Below, in pieces: positions 45,215 through 52,819 of a DNA stretch of 64,000 nt (within the stretch, counting starts at the first letter, position 1; every line of letters begins with the position of its first letter). A program made the translations under genes and the position numbers. The stretch comes from Ruminococcus bromii (lineage in GTDB: Bacteria > Bacillota > Clostridia > Oscillospirales > Acutalibacteraceae). The stretch is from assembly GCF_002834235.1 (NCBI RefSeq), contig NZ_NNBY01000035.1, positions 1 to 64,000 on the forward strand, read 5' to 3'. Under the pieces are notes generated by a model, which was not told the DNA's origin, ran no database searches, and was given only the letters and a program-made list of their open reading frames with translations.

Positions 45215-45622
45215 TTAGAAATTTTTTGTGATTGTAAAAATGTTTTTGCCGTTAGATCTTTCATAGGAAAGAGTGTCGGAAAGTTTCTTTGTCATGAAAA
45301 TTCCCAGACCGCCGATGCTTCGTTCTTCAAGCGGAGCGTGAATGTTCGGCTCTGCGATTTCAAGCGGATTGAATTTTTTTCCGCTGTCAATGAATTTTAC
45401 AACAATGCAGTCTGAAAGTTTGCTAACTTCAATTTCAGCCTTGCCGATATTTTGATCGTAAGCATAGTTGCAGATGTTTACAAACACTTCCTCGCAAATC
45501 AGTTCAAGCTCAAAAACAAGCTTACCGTCTGCATTTTCACCAAGCATTTTTGTCACAAATTCTATAACATTCGGCAGATTTTCCTTAACGGCATCAACGC
45601 AAACGATTGGCATAATTCTCAC
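45215..45622 (-). CDS. RsbW/SpoIIAB-like ATP-binding protein (putative anti-sigma kinase)
   Basis: A 135-residue HATPase_c_2 protein. N-box CEEVFVNICNYA, G1-box FIDSGKKFNP and a Gly-rich lid SIGGLGIFMTKKLSD are all present, so ATP binding and Ser kinase activity on the STAS partner are expected. It is first in the NRPS operon; a gap of about 165 bp separates it from the STAS gene, with no terminator seen. A TATAAT-like -10 lies about 65 bp upstream within a region holding the inverted repeat ACCTGT/ACAGGT. Confidence 0.88.
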   Translation of the reverse strand: MRIMPIVCVDAVKENLPNVIEFVTKMLGENADGKLVFELELICEEVFVNICNYAYDQNIGKAEIEVSKLSDCIVVKFIDSGKKFNPLEIAEPNIHAPLEERSIGGLGIFMTKKLSDTLSYERSNGKNIFTITKNF

Positions 45623-45790
45623 TCACTTTCAAAACACCTGTTTCAACATAATGTACAGTTTTATACAGGTACTTAATCACAAAAATTATACAACATTTTG
45701 AAGAAGAAATCTATAGAATTTGAAAAAATATTGCTAAATTGTGAAAATATTTTAATTAATTGCGTTTGCACCGCATTTTTGAAAAAACAA

Positions 45791-45824
45791 AACCGCACAA
45801 AACAAAAATCAGTTTTGCACGGTT
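45791..45824 (-). terminator. Orphan minus-strand terminator
   Basis: On the minus strand AACCGTGCAAAAC and GTTTTGTGCGGTT form a 13-bp stem using two G-U pairs, followed by TTGTTTTTTC. It ends no intact gene, only the remnant at 45834-45884. Confidence 0.65.
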
Positions 45825-45833
45825 TTGTGGTTT

Positions 45834-45884
45834 TTATTTACTTTTTTCAATTTCCTTATTAATTTCGTCAAGTGATAATCCAGA
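45834..45884 (-). pseudogene. C-terminal remnant of a small protein, possibly an antitoxin
   Basis: A 16-codon open stretch encoding SGLSLDEINKEIEKSK and a stop, preceded by an in-frame stop and followed by its own terminator. The LSLDEIN-type ending is common at the C-terminus of RelB/DinJ-like antitoxins. The 5' part is missing. The rest of the 485-bp gap 45623-46107 holds only promoters and hairpins. Confidence 0.3.
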
Positions 45885-46022
45885 TTATAAAACCTGAAAA
45901 AGCCAAAATCAATAATAGCCTAAAATTAGTTTCCAAATTTGGCATTACTCACAAAGAAAAGAGGTAAGTTTTGTTGCACTTTACCTTTTTGAAAAGCGGT
46001 TGTAAATTTGTGTAATATATTA

Positions 46023-46091
46023 TTTACTTTTGCCGAGTTAAATATTATAATAAAAGGTATGCTTGCAAAATATATCTGCAATATTTTGTAA
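46023..46091 (+). promoter_or_regulatory. azlCD promoter and leader hairpin
   Basis: TTTACT (46023-46028), 17-bp spacer, TATAAT (46046-46051). An AT-rich hairpin CAAAATAT/ATATTTTG (about 46067-46091) lies in the leader. Confidence 0.5.
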
Positions 46092-46119
46092 AAAATGAAT
46101 TTAAAGTATGGAGTTAAAA

Positions 46120-46863
46120 ATGGGTGGGAAAAATTTAATAAAATCTAACCGAAAGGTTATTCTTGAGGGAATGCGTGACGGTATTCCGATTGGACTCGGC
46201 TACCTTGCCGTTTCGTTTTCACTCGGCATTGCCGCAAAAACTGCGGGACTTAATGCGTTTCAAAGCTTTCTTGCAAGCCTTTTGTGCAACGCATCAGCAG
46301 GTGAATATTCGGGATTTACCGTAATTGCGGCTGATTCGTCATATTTTGTAATTGCGCTTGCAACCCTTGTTGCCAACGCAAGATATCTTCTTATGAGCTG
46401 TGCGTTAAGTCAGCGTATTTCAAAGAATACCTCGATTATCCACAGGCTGTTGCTCGGATTTTTTGTTACAGACGAATTTTTCGGAATTTCAATTTCACGG
46501 TCGGGCAAGCTGAATCCTTTTTATACCTACGGCGCAATTCTCATAGGTTGCCCGTGTTGGGCATTCGGCAGTATGCTCGGCACAATTGCAGGCAATCTGT
46601 TACCGCTTCGTATTGTCAGCGCACTAAGCGTTGCACTTTTCGGAATGTTCCTTGCAATCATCGTTCCGCCGTCAAGAAAGAACAAAACACTTCTCGGAAT
46701 TGTACTTGTCAGTTTTGCGGCAAGTTTTGCATTTGCATATATTCCCGTCATCAATCAGATTGACGAGGGTACACGCACAATTATTCTTACAATCGTAATT
46801 TCGGCAGCGGCGGCATTGCTGTTCCCTGTCAAAGAAGAGGAGGAGAACGAAAATGTCGCATAA
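46120..46863 (+). CDS. azlC: AzlC-family branched-chain amino acid permease subunit
   Basis: A 247-residue membrane protein. GMRDGIPIGLGYLAVSFSLGIAA and LCNASAGEYSGFTVI are AzlC signatures, with NARYLLMSCALSQRI next. With AzlD it exports branched-chain amino acids or analogues. Start is placed at ATG 46120 because GGAG (46110-46113) is the only ribosome site; the in-frame ATG at 46108 lies upstream of it. It overlaps azlD by 11 bp. Confidence 0.9.
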   Translation: MGGKNLIKSNRKVILEGMRDGIPIGLGYLAVSFSLGIAAKTAGLNAFQSFLASLLCNASAGEYSGFTVIAADSSYFVIALATLVANARYLLMSCALSQRISKNTSIIHRLLLGFFVTDEFFGISISRSGKLNPFYTYGAILIGCPCWAFGSMLGTIAGNLLPLRIVSALSVALFGMFLAIIVPPSRKNKTLLGIVLVSFAASFAFAYIPVINQIDEGTRTIILTIVISAAAALLFPVKEEEENENVA

Positions 46864-47158
46864 TCCCTATATATACATACTCATTATGGCGGCTGTAACA
46901 TTCGCAATCCGTGTTCTTCCGCTTACACTTGTTAAAAAGCAGTTTACAAACACATTTGTGCGTTCGTTTCTCTACTATGTGCCGTATGTAACGCTTTCGG
47001 TAATGACATTTCCGGCAATAATCAACGCAACTCACAGTCCGATTGCAGGCATAGCAGCCTTTGCGGCAGGACTTGTAGCGGCATGGTTCAACGCAGGTCT
47101 TTTCAAGGTTTCATGCGTATGCTGTGCGGTTGTGTTCATTCTTGAATTTTTTGTGTGA
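46853..47158 (+). CDS. azlD: AzlD-family branched-chain amino acid permease subunit
   Basis: A 101-residue protein with three to four membrane helices. AAVTFAIRVLPLTLVKK and FLYYVPYVTLSVMTFPAI are typical of AzlD. It is translationally coupled to azlC and forms the two-component exporter. A spacer of 68 bp separates it from sbcD. Confidence 0.9.
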   Translation: MSHNPYIYILIMAAVTFAIRVLPLTLVKKQFTNTFVRSFLYYVPYVTLSVMTFPAIINATHSPIAGIAAFAAGLVAAWFNAGLFKVSCVCCAVVFILEFFV

Positions 47159-47226
47159 CATTTTTGACGCATAGCCTGTTGTTTAATTAGTTTGGAAAGC
47201 TTTGATTAACTGAAAGGATTTTTAAA

Positions 47227-48393
47227 ATGAAGTTTTTGCATATTTCGGATTTGCATATTGGAAAATATGTGAACGGCTACAGAATGCTTGATGATCAACG
47301 CTATATGCTTGAGCGGATTGTTGAGATTATCAAAGAGAAAAATCCCGACGCTTTGCTGATTGCAGGAGATATTTATGACAAGTCTTTGCCGTCTGCCGAG
47401 GCAGTTGAATTGTTCGACCGCTTTATGACTGAAATTGCAGGGCTTCACGGCAAAACAGGGTTGAAAACCTTTGTAATCAGCGGTAATCACGATTCGCCCG
47501 AAAGAATCGGTTATTTCAACAAGCTGATTGAACTCAACGGAATTTTTACCGACGGTGTGTTTGAAGGTGTTGCAAGAAAAAATACTGTTGAATGTGACGG
47601 AGAAAAGGTTAATATTTTCTCGTTGCCGTTTATCCGTCCGTCATTTGTGCGTAAGGCATATCCCGAAGAATCGGCTAAAATTACCGACTATACAACTGCT
47701 GTCAGGGTTGTGCTTGAACATTCCGATATTAATGCCGATGAAACCAATATTTTGATTGCTCACCAGTTTGTAACAGGCAGTGAAACCTCGGGTTCGGAGT
47801 CAAGCCTCGGTACGCTTGATAATGTTGAGCCGTATGTTTTTGAACCGTTCGATTATGTTGCACTCGGTCATATTCACGGCAAGCAGATTATGGGCAAAAA
47901 CAAAAATATTGCCTATTGCGGTTCGCCGATAAAATATTCAAAAACTGAATGTCGCAACAAAAAATGTGTGATTTTCGGCGAGCTTTCAAACGGAAAATTA
48001 AATCTTGAAGAAATTCCCGTACAGCCGTTGCATGATATGAGGATCATAAAAGGAACTCTGCGTGAACTTGCAGAAAATCCGATATCCGACACATATGACG
48101 ATAAAACCGATGACTATGTTTTTGCCGAGCTTACGGACGAAAATCCCGTTACCAATGCATTTTCAACGCTTGAAAATATCTATCCCAACATTATGGGGCT
48201 TGAATATGTCAACAGAAAAAAGAGCATTGAAATGACTCCCGAAATGTACGGTAAAACAGAGGGTAAGAGTAACATTGAACTATTTTCGGATTTCTATAAA
48301 ATGCAGAACGGAAAAGAGATTGAACCCGAATCCGTAAAAATTATTGAGAGAATTTTCAAAGAAATCGGAGGTGTAAACGATGAAACCGATTAA
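47227..48393 (+). CDS. sbcD: Exonuclease SbcCD subunit D (Mre11-like nuclease)
   Basis: A 388-residue metallophosphoesterase. Metal-binding motifs are DLHIGK, GDIYDKS, GNHDSPER and GHIHGK. With SbcC it cleaves DNA hairpins and protein-blocked ends. It overlaps sbcC by 14 bp. Confidence 0.95.
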   Translation: MKFLHISDLHIGKYVNGYRMLDDQRYMLERIVEIIKEKNPDALLIAGDIYDKSLPSAEAVELFDRFMTEIAGLHGKTGLKTFVISGNHDSPERIGYFNKLIELNGIFTDGVFEGVARKNTVECDGEKVNIFSLPFIRPSFVRKAYPEESAKITDYTTAVRVVLEHSDINADETNILIAHQFVTGSETSGSESSLGTLDNVEPYVFEPFDYVALGHIHGKQIMGKNKNIAYCGSPIKYSKTECRNKKCVIFGELSNGKLNLEEIPVQPLHDMRIIKGTLRELAENPISDTYDDKTDDYVFAELTDENPVTNAFSTLENIYPNIMGLEYVNRKKSIEMTPEMYGKTEGKSNIELFSDFYKMQNGKEIEPESVKIIERIFKEIGGVNDETD

Positions 48394-51300
48394 ACTGAAA
48401 ATGAGCGCTTTCGGACCGTATGCCGATGTTGAAACGGTCGATTTTTCGGCATTTGACGGCAAAGGACTTTTCCTCATAACAGGCACAACGGGCGCAGGCA
48501 AGACAACAATTTTCGACGCAATCTGCTTTGCACTTTTCGGTGAAACAAGCGGTTCTTCACGAAACGGCGAAATGCTCCGCAGTAACTTTGCAAAACCGCT
48601 CACACGCACCTATGTTGAGCTTGACTTTGAACACATGGGAAAGAAGTACCATATCATCAGAACCACCTCGAATGAGGTCGCAAAAAAGCGTGGAACAGGC
48701 AGTAAAATTGAGGGTGCGTCAGCAGAGCTTACCGGTGATGACATTACAACTCCGCTCACAAAAACGGGCGAGGTCAATAATAAAATCAGCGAAATTATCG
48801 GCTTGAAATGTGATGAGTACCGCCAGATTGCAATGCTTGCACAGGGCGAATTCAAAAAATTCATTGAGTCGGGAAGTGAAAAGCGAAGCGAGATTTTTCG
48901 CAAAATTTTTCACACGGACATCTACAAAGAATTTCAGGACAGGCTGAAAACAGAGTCAGCCGAAAAGCTTGAAGAAAAGAAAAAAGTCTGCGAACTTATC
49001 AAGTCAAAAACCGTTGCCGTTGAAATTCCCGATGATGACAGCTTTGCCGAAATCAGCGAAAAAATCAGCCTTTATACCGACAGAACAGACCTTACGGTAA
49101 TTGATATTGAGCAATTTCTTTTGCACCTATCGGTGCTTTCCGAGATGCAGAAAAAGGACAATGCAGAAATTGAAAAAAAGCGAAAAGAGCTTGAAAAGAC
49201 AATTCTTGAGGAAGAAAAGAAAAAGGCTCTTGCAGTTGAAATTAATAATAAATTCGATACTCTTGATGCAGAAAAGCTCCGCCTCGAACAGCTTTTGCAG
49301 AGCAAACCGCATTACGATGAAATGCTCAAAAAAGCTGAGAATGACGAAAAAATACTGCACTCCGTAAAGCCAAAATATGACAGCTTTGCCGAGTCACGGA
49401 AAAGATATGATTCGGCACTCAAAAACTGTAAAAATGCGGAAATAAACAGAAAATCCGCCGAAGAAAATTTGAAATTAAAACAGATTGTTTTTACCGAGAA
49501 AAAGTCGCTTGAGGGCAAAATTGCAACGCTAAACGAGGAATCGGGAAAACTTCGTGCAAAGGAAGATACTTACAGGAAATATTTTAACCTTACGGCAAAT
49601 TTGAGTGTATATGAATCAATTTTTCAAAATTCAGAAAAGGAATTTTCAGACAACAGAAAATCTTATTCGGATACGGAAAATCTAAAGACAAAAGCGGAAA
49701 AATTTATCTCAGAAAACAGCGACACAGAGCAGAAAATCTTTGACGCCAAGAGCAAAATAACCGCATTGAAAGACAAATCAGGCAAGGCTGAAAGGCTTTC
49801 CGCCGAGTATGAAAATCTCGAAAAAATCAATGCAAGGTTGACTAATGCAAAAGCAGAATGTGCAGACCTTGCAAAGTCGGCAACGGCACTCAACAACGAG
49901 TACAACGAACAGCACAGCATTTATATAATGAATATGGCAGGCGTGCTTGCCGACACACTCGAAGATGAAAAACCGTGTCCCGTCTGCGGTTCATTGCATC
50001 ATCCGAATCCGGCAAAACACAGCGAAAATGCACCCGACAAGGATACGCTCGATGCTTTGAAGGGAAGGTGTGAAGTTGCTGAAAGCGCCGTTCATAAAAA
50101 GTCAAATGAGGTCACAAGGCTTGAAACGGAATCAGAATCCGCAAAAACAAATGTCACGGAATTTGCGAATGCACTTGAGGTTGATGCCGAAACACTTTCA
50201 GCCGAAATGATTTCACAGCTTTTGTCGGAACAAAAGAAGCAATTAAAAGCCCTTGAAACCGAAGCTTCTGACCTTGAAAAAGTCAGAGAACAGCGTGAGG
50301 TCTGCAAGGCTGAAATCTCAAGGTTTGATGAAAAGCTTAAAAAGCTTGATCTTGTTCATACAGAATTAATCCGCAAAAATGCTGACGCAAAAAGCAAATA
50401 TAATTCTGCAAAAGAAGAAACCGAGAGCCTTAAAGCGGAGATAAAATACTCATCGGTCGAAGAACTTTTGAATGCGGCAAAGGCTTGTGCTGACAAGGCA
50501 GAGCAGATTAAGTCGGAAATCGACCTTGCACAAAGCGAGCTTTCAAATGCAAAGTCAGATTTTGACAGCAAGGTTTCTGCTGAAAACGAAACTGCAAAAC
50601 AGCTGAAAAGTTTTGAATCTGAACTTGAAAACAAAAAATCGGAGCTTGATATTGTTCTTTCAGAGAATAATATCTTGGAATGTCCCGATTTTAATTTGTT
50701 GACCGAAGATTCCATAAAAGAATTAAAACGAGAGGCAGAAACCTTTACCGATTCTCTGAAAAAATCACGGGCAACGGTTGAAGCCTGTGAAAAATCAGTT
50801 GAAGGAAAGCAAAGGGAAGATGTCCTTAAAATCAATGAACTGATTGATAGCTATACTTCTGAAAAGGAAAAATGGGACAATCTTTATACCGCAGGCGACA
50901 GAAGTCTGCACAATAATCAAAACATTTACAACAGCGTTGAAAAGCTTAAAAATGACTTTGAGGAAAAGCTCAGAATAGCCGATGTTTACGAAAATCTCAA
51001 GAAAACCGCCAACGGTGAAATTGTTTCCGATAACAGCAAAATCACCTTTGAACGCTACATTATGGGTTCGTATTTTGAACAGGTTTTGTACTATGCTAAT
51101 CTCCGTTTTTCAAAAATGACGGGCGGTCGCTATGAAATTGTCCGTGGTGAAAGCCGTGACAAGCGAATCAGCGCAGGACTTGAAATCAGCGTTCGTGATA
51201 ATTTTAACAACAAGGAAAGGGATATTTCATCTCTTTCGGGCGGAGAATCTTTTCAGGCGTCACTTGCACTCGCACTCGGACTTTCCGACATTATTCAGCA

Positions 51301-51529
51301 GAGAAACGGCGGAATCAGACTTGATTCAATCTTTATTGACGAGGGATTCGGTTCTCTTGACAATGACAGCCTTGCATCTGCAATTGAAACGCTTAATGAC
51401 CTTACAGGCAACGGCAACCGCCTTGTAGGAATCATTTCCCACATAAGCGAGCTGAAAAACAGCATAGGCAACAAAATCGAGGTTGTCGGCACAAAGTCGG
51501 GCAGTTCAATAAAAATTATTACAGATTAA
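48380..51529 (+). CDS. sbcC: Exonuclease SbcCD subunit C (Rad50-like ATPase)
   Basis: A 1049-residue SMC-like ATPase. Walker A is GTTGAGKTTIFDAICFALFG (about residues 34-53). Long coiled-coil arms flank the zinc hook CPVCGS (about residue 534). The C-terminal half has signature SLSGGESFQASLALALGLSD and Walker B SIFIDEGFGSLD. It opens and holds DNA for SbcD during repair. The FERYIMGSYFEQVL block before the C-terminal ATPase lobe is family-typical. Confidence 0.95.
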   Translation: MKPIKLKMSAFGPYADVETVDFSAFDGKGLFLITGTTGAGKTTIFDAICFALFGETSGSSRNGEMLRSNFAKPLTRTYVELDFEHMGKKYHIIRTTSNEVAKKRGTGSKIEGASAELTGDDITTPLTKTGEVNNKISEIIGLKCDEYRQIAMLAQGEFKKFIESGSEKRSEIFRKIFHTDIYKEFQDRLKTESAEKLEEKKKVCELIKSKTVAVEIPDDDSFAEISEKISLYTDRTDLTVIDIEQFLLHLSVLSEMQKKDNAEIEKKRKELEKTILEEEKKKALAVEINNKFDTLDAEKLRLEQLLQSKPHYDEMLKKAENDEKILHSVKPKYDSFAESRKRYDSALKNCKNAEINRKSAEENLKLKQIVFTEKKSLEGKIATLNEESGKLRAKEDTYRKYFNLTANLSVYESIFQNSEKEFSDNRKSYSDTENLKTKAEKFISENSDTEQKIFDAKSKITALKDKSGKAERLSAEYENLEKINARLTNAKAECADLAKSATALNNEYNEQHSIYIMNMAGVLADTLEDEKPCPVCGSLHHPNPAKHSENAPDKDTLDALKGRCEVAESAVHKKSNEVTRLETESESAKTNVTEFANALEVDAETLSAEMISQLLSEQKKQLKALETEASDLEKVREQREVCKAEISRFDEKLKKLDLVHTELIRKNADAKSKYNSAKEETESLKAEIKYSSVEELLNAAKACADKAEQIKSEIDLAQSELSNAKSDFDSKVSAENETAKQLKSFESELENKKSELDIVLSENNILECPDFNLLTEDSIKELKREAETFTDSLKKSRATVEACEKSVEGKQREDVLKINELIDSYTSEKEKWDNLYTAGDRSLHNNQNIYNSVEKLKNDFEEKLRIADVYENLKKTANGEIVSDNSKITFERYIMGSYFEQVLYYANLRFSKMTGGRYEIVRGESRDKRISAGLEISVRDNFNNKERDISSLSGGESFQASLALALGLSDIIQQRNGGIRLDSIFIDEGFGSLDNDSLASAIETLNDLTGNGNRLVGIISHISELKNSIGNKIEVVGTKSGSSIKIITD

Positions 51530-51544
51530 CATATCATATTATAC

Positions 51545-51582
51545 AGCGGAGCAGAGATTTTCTGTTCCGCTATTGTATTTTA
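51545..51582 (+). terminator. Terminator of sbcDC
   Basis: AGCGGAGCAG (51545 onward) pairs with CTGTTCCGCT (51562-51571), followed by ATTGTATTTT. Confidence 0.65.
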
Positions 51583-51624
51583 AAATTTGTTGTGCTACAA
51601 TGTAGTTAGCAAAGACTAACTACA
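51573..51624 (+). promoter_or_regulatory. ZIP transporter promoter with DtxR/IdeR-like operator
   Basis: TTGTAT (51573-51578), 17-bp spacer, TACAAT (51596-51601) with extended TG. TGTAGTTAG and CTAACTACA (51601-51609, 51616-51624) form a 9-bp-arm palindrome over the start site. Its core AGTTAGC-N4-(G/A)CTAACT recurs in the enolase promoter at 56164-56181 and resembles DtxR/IdeR/MntR sites. Confidence 0.6.
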
Positions 51625-51635
51625 AGGAGGTCAAT

Positions 51636-52418
51636 ATGCTTTTAAACGGACTGATTATAATTTTAATACCGTTTCTTGGAACATCGCTCGGCTCAGCCGT
51701 TGTACTTTTTTCAAAAGGAGAGCTCAATCAAAAGCTGCAAAAATTTCTGCTCGGATTTGCATCGGGAGTAATGATTGCGGCATCAATATGGTCGTTGTTG
51801 ATTCCGTCGATTGAAATGGCAGAAAGTCAGAACATAGTTGCGTGGATTCCTGCGACAGTCGGATTTTTGCTCGGAATTGGATTTTTGCTTTTGCTCGACA
51901 GCGTTATACCGCATATGCACCTTGACAGTGACAATCCCGAGGGCGTTCGTTCAAGCCTTTCAAAGAACACTATGCTCGTTCTTGCCGTTACCTTGCACAA
52001 TATCCCGGAGGGAATGGCGGTAGGTGTAACATTTGTCGGAGCAATTTCCGATAATACCGGAATAACCGTTGCAGGTGCATTGGCTCTTGCGGTAGGTATT
52101 GCAATACAGAATTTTCCCGAGGGGGCAATAATTTCACTTCCGCTCCATGCAGGCGGAGCGTCACGCAAAAAGTCATGCTTTCTCGGAATTATGTCGGGAG
52201 TTGTAGAGCCTATCGGTGCTGTACTTACGGTGATTTTTGCAGGAATAGCAGTCCCGTTGTTGCCGTATCTTCTCTCATTTGCCGCAGGAGCAATGATATA
52301 TGTTGTAACCGAAGAGCTTATTCCGGAATCACAAAACGGCAAACATTCCAACATCGGAACAATCGGTGTTGCAATAGGATTTACGCTGATGATGGTTCTT
52401 GATGTTGCTCTCGGATAA
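51636..52418 (+). CDS. ZIP-family divalent metal transporter
   Basis: A 260-residue membrane protein with eight predicted helices. Metal-path residues are in TLHNIPEGMAVGVTF (TM4) and QNFPEGAIISLPLHAGG (TM5), the H-N-x-P-E-G signature of ZIP proteins. It probably imports Zn, Fe or Mn. An AAGGAGG ribosome site is 6 bp upstream, next to a palindrome suggesting metal-dependent repression. Confidence 0.92.
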   Translation: MLLNGLIIILIPFLGTSLGSAVVLFSKGELNQKLQKFLLGFASGVMIAASIWSLLIPSIEMAESQNIVAWIPATVGFLLGIGFLLLLDSVIPHMHLDSDNPEGVRSSLSKNTMLVLAVTLHNIPEGMAVGVTFVGAISDNTGITVAGALALAVGIAIQNFPEGAIISLPLHAGGASRKKSCFLGIMSGVVEPIGAVLTVIFAGIAVPLLPYLLSFAAGAMIYVVTEELIPESQNGKHSNIGTIGVAIGFTLMMVLDVALG

Positions 52419-52561
52419 ATTTTTTTATAAAATCGGAAAATTTCACTCTGCAAATTCTTGACAAATTTGTCATGTATTATATAATTAATGGTAAAGTTGT
52501 TGTGTAAAACAACTTAAATATATGTACATTTGTGCATATGAGCGTTAAAGGAGGACTTTAT

Positions 52562-52819
52562 ATGTTGAAAGTATTCAAGAACGAAAAATTATGGTGTGCA
52601 GTTGCAGGCGCAGCAGCAGTAATCGTAGGCAAAAAGATACTTAAAGCAGATAAAACTCGCAGTCTTGCAGTTACAGGTCTTGCAAAGGGTATGAAGCTTC
52701 AGAAAGATGCAAAGGCAGCTTTCCAGAATATGAAGGATGAAGCTTCGGATATCTGCTATGATGCTAAAACAGAGGCAGGTATTCACGAAGATGCTGCCGC
52801 TGAAGAAGTGACAGAATAA
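52562..52819 (+). CDS. Small protein of unknown function upstream of a P1B ATPase (DUF6110-like)
   Basis: An 85-residue protein. WCAVAGAAAVIVGKKILKA is a hydrophobic, Gly/Ala-rich segment followed by an amphipathic Lys/Ala-rich helix and an acidic tail. The arrangement resembles DUF6110 proteins that accompany P-type ATPases; this is from memory and uncertain. Its stop codon overlaps the ATPase start, so the two are coupled. Start is ATG 52562 after GGAGG; an in-frame upstream ATG lacks a ribosome site. Confidence 0.6.
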   Translation: MLKVFKNEKLWCAVAGAAAVIVGKKILKADKTRSLAVTGLAKGMKLQKDAKAAFQNMKDEASDICYDAKTEAGIHEDAAAEEVTE

